The notes beneath the pieces were generated by a model. It was given only the letters and a program-made list of their open reading frames with translations, did no database searches and had not been told where the DNA came from. Of a DNA stretch of 64,000 nucleotides, positions 12,253-23,129 are shown piece after piece. Position 1 is the first letter of the stretch. Every line of letters starts with the position of its first letter. Made by a program: the position numbers and the translations under genes. Source of the stretch: Nipponacmea schrenckii (taxonomy: Eukaryota; Mollusca; Gastropoda; Lottiidae); the NCBI GenBank assembly GCA_030562195.1, contig CM060199.1:14342338-14406337 (forward strand), read 5' to 3'.

Positions 12253-15200
12253 ATGTTAAAGACACTAATATTCGTTGGATATATTTATTTCTCTTATGGT
12301 AAGCTAAATATTTTTTTAGTTATTTTACAGAATTTTTAATTGTATGATTGTGTATGTATTGCAACTCCAAACATGATTCGCTATAAACCACAGTTCTTGT
12401 ATCTGTCACAATTGTCACACTAGAAACCTGACGTGAGGTTTGCTTTTAAATTTTAAATACGATCCGACGGAAGAAACCAGTCTGTAATTTTCCTGCAGAT
12501 ATCAGCATTCGCCTGTAATTTTTCATTAGGAACTGAATGTCATTATTTTTAACGCTTTATACATAGCAGGGTTAAATATGAGCTTTAACAATCGGTAATA
12601 TCAATTTTATCAACCAAAATAACTAATGTTTATAAATAAAAAATTGTTTTAAGGGGTACCACAAGATCTATGTCCAGAAGGATGGGTCAAGCATAAAGAT
12701 GATTGTTTGTTTTCTTCGACTCAAGCCAAGTCATGGAATGAAGCTCGTAAATACTGTCTTATGAATGAACCACGGGGAGAGTTAATAGAAATTCACTCAG
12801 CCGAAAAAAATACGGCAGTAACAGGTAGGTAGGCCTATATTTATCTGTACACGATTGAAGATATGGTAGTGACAAGTAGGCTTAGTTATTTATATACCAT
12901 TGAAGATAATTATATGGTAGAAACAAGTAGACCTAGTTATCTATATACAGCTGAAGATAATATGATAGTGACAAGTCGACCTAGTTATCAATATACAGCT
13001 GAAGATATACGGTAGAGACAGGTAGACCTATAGTTATCTGAAGATAATACGACAGTGACAAGTAGACCTAGTTATCTATATACAGCTGAAGATATACGGT
13101 AGAGACAAGTAGACCTAGTTATAAATATACAGCTGAAGATAATACGGCAGTGGCAAGTAGACCTAGTTATCTATATACAGCTGAAGATAATACGGTACTG
13201 ACAAGTAGACCTAGTTATCTATATACAGCCGAAGATAATACGGCAGTGATAAGTACACCTAGTTATCTATATACAGCTGAAGATAATACGGTACTGACAA
13301 GTAGACCTAGTTGCAGTAAGCAATGAGGGAAATTTCATCAGGACAGCGGCGTTAGCCTACTCGCGATTTCCAACTGCCGAGGGATCTTTAACATAGAGAG
13401 CCTGTAACACACGGGGCCTCGGTTTATGGCCCTATCCGAACGACAAGATACTTTTCCATGTCAGTCTCCCCCCCCCCCCCACATGCATCACTAACAAGGG
13501 TAAAGCGGGTGTATGCTAATGAAGATAATACGTTAGTGACAAGTAGGCCTAGTTATCTATATACCACTAAAGACAATACGTCAGTGACAAGTAGGCCTAG
13601 TTATCTATATACCGCTAAATACAATACGTCAGTGACAAGTAGGCCTAGTTATCTATATACCACTAAAGACAATACGTCAGTGACAAGTAGGCCTAGTTAC
13701 CTATATACCACTAAAGATAATACGGCAGTGACAAGTAGACCTAGTTATTTATATACCACTGAAGATGTTATACGGCAGTGAAATGTATGCCTAGTTATTT
13801 ATATACCACTGCAAATAATACAGCAGTGATAGTTAGGCCTGAAGATGTTATACAGTACTGACATGTAGGCCTAGTTACCTATATACCACTAAAGACAATA
13901 CGACAGTGACAAGTTGGTAGGCCTAGTTATTTATATACCATTGAAGATAATACAGCAGTGACAAGTAGGCATAGTTATTTATGTAACACTGAAGATAATG
14001 CGGCGGTGACAAGTGGGCACAGTTATTAATGTACTACTGAAGATAACACGGCAGTGACAAGTAGGCAAAGTTATTTATGTACTACTGAAGATAATACGGC
14101 AGTGACAAGTAGGCATAGTTATTTATACACCACTGAAGATAATACTGCAGTGACAAGTAGGCATAGTTATTTATACACCACTGAAGATAATACTACAGTG
14201 ACAAGTAGGCATAGTGTTATTTATATACTACTGAAGATAAGACAACAGTGACAAGTAGGCATAGTTATTTCTATTATACTACTGAAGATAATACGGCAAT
14301 GACAAGTAGGCATAGTTATTTATATTGTACTACTGAAGATAATACTGCAGTGACAAGTAGGCATAGTTATTTATATTGTACTACTGAAGATAATACGGCA
14401 GTGACAAGTGGGCACATTATTTATATTATACTACTGAAGATAATACTGCAGTGACAAGTAGGCATAGTTATTTATATTATACTACTGAAGATAATACTGC
14501 AGTGACAAGTAGGCATAGTTATTTATATTATACTACTGAAGATAATACTGCAGTGACAAGTAGGCATAGTTATTTATATTATACTACTGAAGATAATACT
14601 GCAGTGACAAGTAGGCATAGTTATTTATATTATACTACTGAAGATAATACTGCAGTGACAAGTAGGCATAGTTATTTATATTATACTACTGAAGATAATA
14701 CGGCAGTGACAAGTAGGCATAGTTATTTATATTATACTACTGAAGATAATACTGCAGTGACAAGTAGGCATGGTTATTTATATTATACTACTGAAGATAA
14801 TACTGCAGTGACAAGTAGGCATAGTTATTTATATTATACTACTGAAGATAATACGGCAGTGACAAGTAGGCATAGTTATTTATATTATACTACTGAAGAT
14901 AATACGGCAGTGACAAGTAGGCATAGTTATTTATGTACTACTGAAGATAATACTGCAGTGACAAGTAGGCATAGTTATTTATGTACTACTGAAGATAATA
15001 TATAATACTTAATATTTATGCCTCACTCTCTTTGATTTTGGTCTTGTTCACCTGATTACGACAATATAATTATTGAAACGTTGCATATTATTGTAATTTA
15101 ATTGAGGAGTTGTTTACCATAAAAAAAACTTTGTTCATTATTCATAAAGGTAATTCGGAAGTTACAAGAAGAGTGTATTATTTTATGACGTGTTATATCT

Positions 15201-18200
15201 CCAGAATTGGTAAATAGAACGAACTTTGAGTATTGGATGGGTCTAAAGGATCGAATCCGACCTCATTCGGAAAAACGTAGAATTGCCTGGAACAGCACTA
15301 ATGTGAATATTCGTGTAAGTTTAATATTTCTTTGGGCGCCAACTTTTCCATAAAAGTACTGTACAAATTGAATAGGCACCATAGAGTTATATAATATATA
15401 ATAGAAACCTCTATGATAGGCACCTCAAGTGGAGCGGTACATAGCGGAATTCGTTTTTTTTTTTTTCACTGACAGCTAGCGGTGGTACATTGTTCAATCA
15501 ACATGGAAGTCATAAAAACGCACACAGTGCTATTAGCTGTAATGTGAATGCTTAGATCATCAATGTTAAGGGATAATAGCCTTTAGAATACACCCGTCCT
15601 ACGTCGTATATTTGTGTTTAATATTGACTATTGGTTAAATAAGCAAGTATATCCCACACTTGATTAATTTTCAAAAAGTGAAAACAAAACTATATTCGGA
15701 TTTTTTCAAAAAAAGTTAGCAAGCGACGATTCCATTCTGTTTGGGAATATAAAGGTCTGGGAAATCAGCGCTAACACATCCTTGCAGGAAATCTATATGT
15801 TAGAGTTACTTCCCTTTATAATTACAATTTGAAAATCGCTTAATGGATGTATTAAAGAAGGGTTCCCTTATTTTCAAAAATATATACCATAAATGGACCG
15901 GTAATACTGATATCAATAGAAAGTAGAGGTGTTCGAATGTCTGGGAAAAATACCAGATGGTCCCAAAAGTCCTTAATTAACTCGTAATTAGGCTAATTAT
16001 GACGGGATTTCTCTCGGTAGGGTACTGCCATAGGTATGTACGTCAAGTCTCAAATGTTGTCTAAATGTCGTTGATCTTTTTTATTTATCACCCAGTCTGT
16101 GAATTCGGTACATAAATCATAACGTAACCGGACGCTGTAGTTAAGTATGCACGCATGCGTACTTGCCCACATTCCTTAATATTTTCCACAAGGCAATAAT
16201 ACGTTAAAATATCATATTGTAAAAACATTATGAATTCATTTAAATACATTTTATCTCACCCTATCTTTTTTTGAATATGTTTAGATAATGCTAATAAAAT
16301 AAAAAATCGGTTCTTACACACCATCATTCATATGATGTCATTCGTTCATGTGATCAAACATGGAGTCAAAATTTAGCGTTTTAAAGCGGATGGATTACCC
16401 AAGTATTTCTACGTCCACATAGGTCTTTTGAACTTGAGAATACATGGATTATCATTAAAAACCCCAATTAATTAATTAGTAAGCTTACTTTGGCTCTAAT
16501 TAATGAGGGAACCCAACTTTAAGAGTTTTATTATTAACTACTTTATTTTGTGGATTTATCGAATTATAGAGGAATTTTGATGTATAGTGATGACGCCCAG
16601 ACAAGTCCACTGATGAATATACTGTTATTTGTCAAGTTTGAGTGAAATTAAAATTTCATGTTTCTTCTAATGGCTATTATCCCTTCAATATCTTATGATC
16701 CACTGTTACTTTTATATTTATTTAATATTATTTATTTGATTTATAGAAATTATATACGAATTTTCAAAAAGGGGTCCCTAAATTAAATGTTCGTAGAGAA
16801 TATTGTGGATTTTTAGATGATCATGGCTTCTGGTATTTGACAAAACGTTGTGGCTTAAATAAACGATTTATATGTCAGAAGAGATCAGGTATTAGTTAAA
16901 GTTTTAGATAAAATAGTTGACAAAAAGACAAAAAGTTGTGTTAGACTACACAATACAATGCAACAACATGGGTGACGAAAGGGGTGACCATAGTAAAAGA
17001 CACGAAACGACCCATTTTTAACGCATTCTCATCAGAACGTATTCTTCTACATTTTAGACACCCAGGTTGTATTGTTAACACGGTATATATGTCACAGTCG
17101 TTGTCAGGTTTTCTTCAAATCTGATTTTAAACGAGTTCGAATATGAACAAAAATATAAGAAATATTTACCACAAGGTCGGACTTTTATCCTTTGATATGC
17201 AATTATTGGCTTATCTAAATCTATATTTGATATTTTTTAAATCCATGTAGATTGTTTGAGTGGATATTATGGTCCACTTTGTTCCCAAATATGTCATTGT
17301 TATAAAGCCGATTGTGACAGGAACACTGGAAGGTGCCCATATGGATGTACTCGGGGTTGGATGGGCGAACAGTGCAACGACAGTAAGTTTTTGTATAGTA
17401 GCACTCATTGATCTGGATTCAGTTGTGACGTATCTAAGCTATGTAAATGTTATATTAGTGTCAGCCATTGAAAACATTTTAACGAGTCGCACAATAGTGC
17501 TTTAGTAAAAGTAGGATTATTGAAAAACAATTGGCAATAAGGGGCTTTAGTTTCGAATTTTTAGGTCTTGCGTTGGATGATGCAAAGATAAGATGAGAAA
17601 ACTAAGTCGTGTAATTTTGTAGGCTTTGTAATTCTTAAGTTGATGTGGTTACTTTTTAACAGAATGAAATGCAAAATTGTTAAATTGATATTAAATGTAT
17701 AGTCTAAAATAAATAAGTATACAAGTTGATGTTGTTTTGGCCTATAATTATATGAGTTGTTGGTTTAAATAATCTTTTATAGCTGAATACCAAGAAGAAC
17801 GAATGCTCTATAAACAATTGATTTTTCTTTTTTACAGAAAAAGATGTAGCTGGAGGTAAGTAAATTCATTTGAAATATGATAGAGGCTTTACTCTCGAGA
17901 CCAATGGTTTGAGAACCTCAATTTTTTATTTTATTCGTTCACAAGCTTATTATGTTTTCTCGGGTAATCTGAAAGCTGTACGTTTTGTTGATATGGTCTC
18001 GACGCCCCGACATCTTTCGTCGCAGACGAACAGGGAGTGGATTTGTGAGGCTATTGTTTCATTAACCCTTCGTTAAAATGGAGAGTCTTGACAAACTTTA
18101 GCGCAGATGAAACTTTCCGGTTTCTGAGTTCAAGGTTCGATTGATTTTCGAACCTAGATTGATTTTCGAACCTAGGTATTATTATGTTTTTATGTATTTA

Positions 18201-21103
18201 AAGTGGCAGTGTACTGTATGGAAGAAAAGAACAGTGATAAACAAGCATTGGTTAGAGTTGATTTGAAAGGTGTTAGCTATGATGGAATTTACCTGCTAGA
18301 CGAAACGGATACAATCGCTTGTAATAAATCGCTTTTTATTCCGGATACTGATGGTATATATAACCTAAATATAGTTATTTATTCCAATGGTACGACCTAT
18401 CCAAACTGCTCTCCCAAACATGTAAGTACACCATCTGTGATAAACGTAGGAGTAAAATCAATTCTTTATCTTCTTTATCTTATTTCAGTACCTTGACGCA
18501 TTAGATAATAACAACCAATATGAAAACATGCAGACGGCTGCTCCCTCTCTTGTTTTTAAATGGACAAAATTGTTAATTTTTAAATGACTACGTTGTCCTA
18601 AAAAAATTTCAGGCCTCTGAGGAGTTGTTTGAATGGACATTAAAAACGGAAGAAGTTGCAGGATTCTTGAGCGATAATGACAGAAAGTTTCAGATGAAAT
18701 GCAACTTTAACACAGCTGAAAAACTATTTCGTCAAAAGAATCAGCCAGTATCAAGGTATAAGTATTAGTTGGTCAGAGACCAATCTCTTAAAACTAAGCC
18801 TAACAAATTCTCATGCTTTGGGCAGAAGCATTTGAGAATTGACCCGGGGTCGAACTTGATTTAATTGAAATATAATATGACGTTGCATTTCCGTTTCCGC
18901 ATTTTGTTTTAATATATGTATAGCTAGAACTTAGCTCTATCAGCTGGTTAATAGTAAATTCAATAAACTGTATAGTTTTAATATTAGAGTTATATAAAGT
19001 TATATAAAGTAATTTAATTTTATACATGTTAATTACCAGGCAATCAGCTATAAAACTAATTGAACAGGAGGTCAAACAAACAACAGAGGATGTAAAACTT
19101 ATTGTTCAAGATCCTTCAACTAAAGAACCTATTTCTAAAATAACCATTGGAAGTAAGATTCAGATAGCATTGGTACTCGATACCCACAATACTTCAGTTT
19201 TTGCTAAAGGTATTATATCCTTGTCCGAAACTTGCTGACTCTATTCCCAGCCTCCGATAAATTAATTCTTTTTCTGTCTTTCGGTAGTGATCTTCTGAAT
19301 GTGAGAGCTACACTTCTATTGGAATTTTCGAGTTTGCCTGTAGTCTGCTAGGCTACTGTCGAATTCACCAGAATCTTCTGCACCTATCATCCTACCAGAC
19401 GACAAGCCGTTTAGCTCATGAATGAGTTGATGCAGGGGTTACATAGCATAATGAATTTATTTTATTTGATGTATTCCAGGTATCGTTCCATATAACTGTT
19501 CCTGTTCTACATCTGATGGTAAAATAACACGATATTTGACAGATTCTTCTGGGTGAGCACTAGAACTTTCCTATTCTGTTTCACATTACTTGCCATTCAA
19601 TCTAAGCATTAGACTTACTCTTATTCACAAGATAGGAATGACGTCACACTATAAGTTCGTGTTTGTGCTATTGAATAAACCTCGCCCCGTACTGTATATC
19701 ATATGCTTTAATAAAATCAGAGTTCAGAGTCCAAATAATTCTGATGTTAAAAACCAGCTTTATAGACTAGTAAAAAGAGTTCGACGTTTTCAACATTATC
19801 ATTCAGTTGTATAAAAAAAATATCCACGATATCAGGATTAAGTTTAAAAAAAAAATCTCAACGTTAATAGTATTCAGCTGTATTAAAAAAGAAACCTGAC
19901 AATTGATAAAAAAGCTTACAATAACACAAAATAATGTATTTCTTTAATTTTCAGATGCCCTCTGGAGAACTCTCCCATTGTTTCTTTCGAAAAACTAGGT
20001 ACGCCGTCTCATCTGGTTTCCAATGCGTTTGATGCGTTCACTATTGAGGAAAGATCAGATGTTGTATTCCATTGTCAATTCTGGTTTTGTTTTGAAACTT
20101 TTAGTTTGAGTGAATGTTCCCGAGTAAGTATAAACTTGTTTTGTAATTTCCATACAGTTTGTGTTCTTTTAAGGATTTACCAATCCACTGCAAACATTCT
20201 TACATTAAGGTTAAGAAAGCGCTTTGCTACAAATTAAGCTTTATTGAACCGACCATGATAGTCGAATGGCGACTTGCTGTAAAGTTATACATGTAGAGAA
20301 ATATAATTCCACTCGTTTGTTTCTCTAGTCTGATATTTTCTTTATAAGACATATAGAAGTAGGATTACTACATTAAGAAAAAAGGAATATATGGATGTAC
20401 TACCTCTAAACATACTACGTTTGGGAACACATACAGGTGACACTATATATGAGATACATTGAAGCCATTAAAAGGGTACAAAAGAAAACTATTAACATTG
20501 ACCAAGCAAAGATTAAGAAGAGTACACAAACAAATCCTGATGATCTTATCACAAAATAAAAGTTTCATTTAAAATGAGCATCAGACTGAAACCTGAAGGA
20601 ACTCAGTTTCTTGTTCTTTCCAACCACATATTATATGTTATGAATATCAAGTAGACAAAAATATCAGCCAATTGTCTGGAGATAAGTGTCAAATATACTC
20701 AGGCATCCTCGATTTATTCCAGAAGAATGTATTTATATAGGGTAATTAAAGATGGGTTGCCTCATTAATCGTGATCACCTGAACCAATACACTATCAGAT
20801 GAATCTACCTATAGGAAAATTAATAAAGACCCTACCTTGAAACTTGATCGAAAACTTAAATCTGTTCTCAAAGAACAGACAGATTCATCTGATAGTGTAT
20901 TATCTACTAATTGGTTCAGGTGATCACGATCTATAACCACAGTTCTGTTCTCAAAGAACTCAAGGATAGTATATCCATAATAGTTATCTTATTATTTTAA
21001 TGTTCTATCTACTTCTAAATGTCATTTAAAGATTATATAATTATGTGCAGTGTTTAAATATATTATCTTTCAGGTTTGTGATAGATCAGATAGGATCGGT
21101 TAA
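12253..21103 (+). CDS. Secreted C-type-lectin-like/EGF-like/ZP-domain protein, paralogue B
   Basis: Same 12-exon structure as paralogue A: 12253-12298, 12654-12824, 15205-15314, 16747-16888, 17251-17382, 17838-17855, 18204-18421, 18613-18755, 19040-19209, 19480-19552, 19955-20123, 21074-21103. Phases match throughout, giving 473 aa without internal stops. The signal peptide is MLKTLIFVGYIYFSYG. The C-type-lectin-like domain keeps WMGL but, like A, lacks calcium/sugar residues. The EGF-like module is nearly identical to that of A, and the ZP domain ends in a short tail (VCDRSDRIG). Length differs from A only in the signal peptide, exon 4 and last exon. Intron 2 is swollen to 2.4 kb by a minisatellite, and intron 3 holds a 1.1-kb transposon-like insert. 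The most likely AATAAA is at 21420, about 320 nt past the stop. Function is unknown; a secreted matrix or glycan-associated role is inference. Confidence 0.87.
12825..15001 (+). repeat. Minisatellite in intron 2, derived from the exon 2 donor junction
   Basis: Roughly 40 tandem units of about 48-51 bp, with type unit GAAGATAATACGGCAGTGAC followed by AAGTAGGCATAGTTATTTAT and a short variable tail. The first half matches the end of exon 2 (GCCGAAGACAATAAGGCAGT in copy A). The next bases correspond to the donor GTAGG and early intron, so the array was born across the splice site. The downstream part (about 14050-15000) is the most homogeneous, the upstream part more diverged. A 17-residue repeat (TEDNTAVTSRHSYLYYT) is open in the exon frame, but read-through from exon 2 meets TAG at once. 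It is interrupted by a SINE fragment at 13314-13445. Confidence 0.92.
13314..13445 (-). repeat. SINE fragment inserted inside the minisatellite
   Basis: Contains the same body as 6225-6435 and 55915-56185 (GCAATGAGGGAAATTT, then GCCGAGGGATCTTTAAC, then CACGGGGCCTCGGTTTA). Minisatellite units lie on both sides, so it entered an existing array. Confidence 0.65.
15566..16687. mobile_element. Transposon-like insert in intron 3 of paralogue B
   Basis: Left terminus TTAAGGGATAATAGCC and right terminus GGCTATTATCCCTT are inverted repeats. The interior is AT-rich and non-coding. Termini match a dispersed family also seen at 28283-28634, 33291-33428, 38708-39064 and 49850-50066. It is not present in paralogue A intron 3. 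Confidence 0.55.
20779..20930. repeat. Hairpin with a Penelope-like N-terminal coding fragment
   Basis: The left arm CGTGATCACCTGAACCAA plus AATACACTATCAGATGAATC is repeated inverted on the right (AGATTCATCTGATAGTGTAT, a 9-nt insert, then TTGGTTCAGGTGATCACG). The loop encodes YRKINKDPTLKLDRKLKSVL, which resembles the DPT-containing N-terminal region of Penelope-like reverse transcriptases. It lies in intron 11 of paralogue B. It is too short to be functional and is probably a rearranged retroelement piece. Confidence 0.6.
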
Positions 21104-21955
21104 CATCATTGATGATGAGAACATCAACAGAGGTATATACATAAATTACTGGAAATCATTACATATATAAAATTCTGTAAAATCTGTTATATTTATAATA
21201 ATCGCTTCACAAACTCATTTTGGTTTTAGATAAAGACGATTATACGTTTCGGATTTAAACCCATAGAAGTAAGGTGTAAGGTGACCATTTATGACTTGAG
21301 CAGGGTTGATGCTCAACCTGTTCTCGTGTATGTCCTAACGTCGTATTCTATATGAAAACGATGCCTCAAGATATTTTGTGGAAACTGGGTTTGATACCAA
21401 GCTTTGTATTAACCTCAGAAATAAAATGTAAAATATAAAAAAAGAACCAAAGTATACAATAACATCAACCTGAAAGCAAGCCTATAAATAAGTGAAATAA
21501 CATTTTCCATATGCGGACTAAAACTCTTTAAATCCCCCACTAACATGCATAGAATTGAATTGCAGCTGGGACTCAGTATGCAGGAGAGCATATATTTAAA
21601 AAGAAAACACTTACTTCAACGGGCCCCCACATCCAACTGTTGAACATGCGAGATCGGGCGGTAAACGCGGGATAGGACGGTAAAAGACGGCAATGACCTA
21701 TTACAGGTTTCTGAATATATTTGACACCTATCTATAAACAATTGGCTGATAGTTTTGTCATTTTAAATGAAACTCTCTCTCTTCTGATTATCCAATCGGT
21801 TTTACAGACGGCTCCAACCATTGACATCTATTACCGACCGATTCCGCCGTTTTAACCGACACAAGATTTTCCCTCTTTTCTTGGACGCCAGTATTGATAA
21901 ACTTTAGCGACAACAGAATTAGTAGGGAAAAAACATCATGTGGAAAAGGGTAAAG
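21104..21955. other. Spacer downstream of paralogue B
   Basis: Holds the candidate AATAAA at 21420 and no convincing gene, RNA or repeat array. Confidence 0.5.
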
Positions 21956-22476
21956 CTGGGTTTATACTTTTGCGCCGGTTAGCGGCGTAAAACGCCAGAC
22001 CTTACCGCTCTGGTATTAAGTGTCAACACACGCACGTTAACGCCCGCATGCGCCGACCTTTTTTGGGTCTTGAATATATGTAAATAGTCTACAGAAGTAC
22101 AAGAAATGTACGAAAATCGCATAATCCCTTCAAATATACATGTACCTTAAATTCGAAACTTCTACTTCTTTCTTATATGTCTTTGTTATCAACGTTGTCG
22201 ATGTTTGAAGAAAAGATCCAAATCACTCCTTGTCTGTGTTGTACAATAGCTACTTGTGATTGGTTGATTTGTCGGCGTTTGCTAACGTAAACGCTGGAAA
22301 GTTCAACACAGTTGAACTCTGGAAGAAATCACGCCGTCAAACGCCGTTATACGGCGTGACTCGCTTGCGATGTAAGTATAAATCGAAGCGCTGAAGAACG
22401 CCGGTAAACGCCGTATCTTAGCGTGTAAAAACGTTTAACGGCGTTAACGCCGTAAGAAGTATAAACCCACCTTAAC
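21956..22476. mobile_element. GC-rich MITE between paralogue B and the guanylate cyclase
   Basis: Termini GCTGGGTTTATACTT and AAGTATAAACCCACC are inverted. The ends and the region near 22330-22460 are rich in GGCGTTAACGCCG-like palindromic blocks, unlike the AT-rich surroundings. There is no coding capacity. Confidence 0.65.
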
Positions 22477-23129
22477 GATGTGTTATAAGGGACCACTGAG
22501 TACTCAATTGACTATTTCAATTTTATTTAATTTTCACGATGAGAACCTTGCAAAAGGTGGAAAAAATCATAAAAATGAAATTTGTTTAAGAATTAAGATG
22601 TTGGGTGTATAGAAAGAAGCCAGGTATGGTAAGAAGTATGGTTAACTTATTACTCAAATGTATTATGGATATTTTAAGAGGTTCAACTTCTCTATTCTTT
22701 AATTCCATCTTGTCTTTGATTTGTGTTGTATTTCATCTATTTCCATACACCAAAGTTGAGGGATAAACAAAACTCAGTTCAAACAGTCTGGTACAAGTGT
22801 CAAAACTAATAGTTCTAGATGTGCTAAAAACCAACCAATGTTTACAGGGAGATAATCCGCTTTCATGTTCGCTCAAGTTGGCTATATAGCATCTGTGACT
22901 GAATTGACTTAATTTACATTTTTTGGAGAATAAATATAAAACTATTTTGGTATTTTACTGTAAATATTCTGCATAAGATTAAGCACATTAATGTAGTAGA
23001 ATACAGAAAAATGATCTATGTCGCCTAAAATTGTAGACTGGGAGTACTGAAAGATCGAAGTCGGCAAGCTTAGATTTAGTTTTTCCACCTGGCCGTACAT
23101 TTCAAATGACTTCTGATTACGAAAGGGCT
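22477..23129. other. Intergenic stretch and likely 3' UTR of the guanylate cyclase
   Basis: AT-rich, no gene. The portion next to 23130 should be 3' UTR of the minus-strand cyclase. Paralogue B and the cyclase are tail-to-tail here. Confidence 0.5.

Noticed and set aside
12825..15001. Regular array reminiscent of a CRISPR
   Set aside because: Units are contiguous with no unique spacers, and the genome is eukaryotic.
13458..15005. Long open frames encoding TEDNTAVTSRHSYLYYT repeats
   Set aside because: They are the minisatellite in intron 2. Reading on from exon 2 meets a stop immediately, and unit lengths drift between frames.
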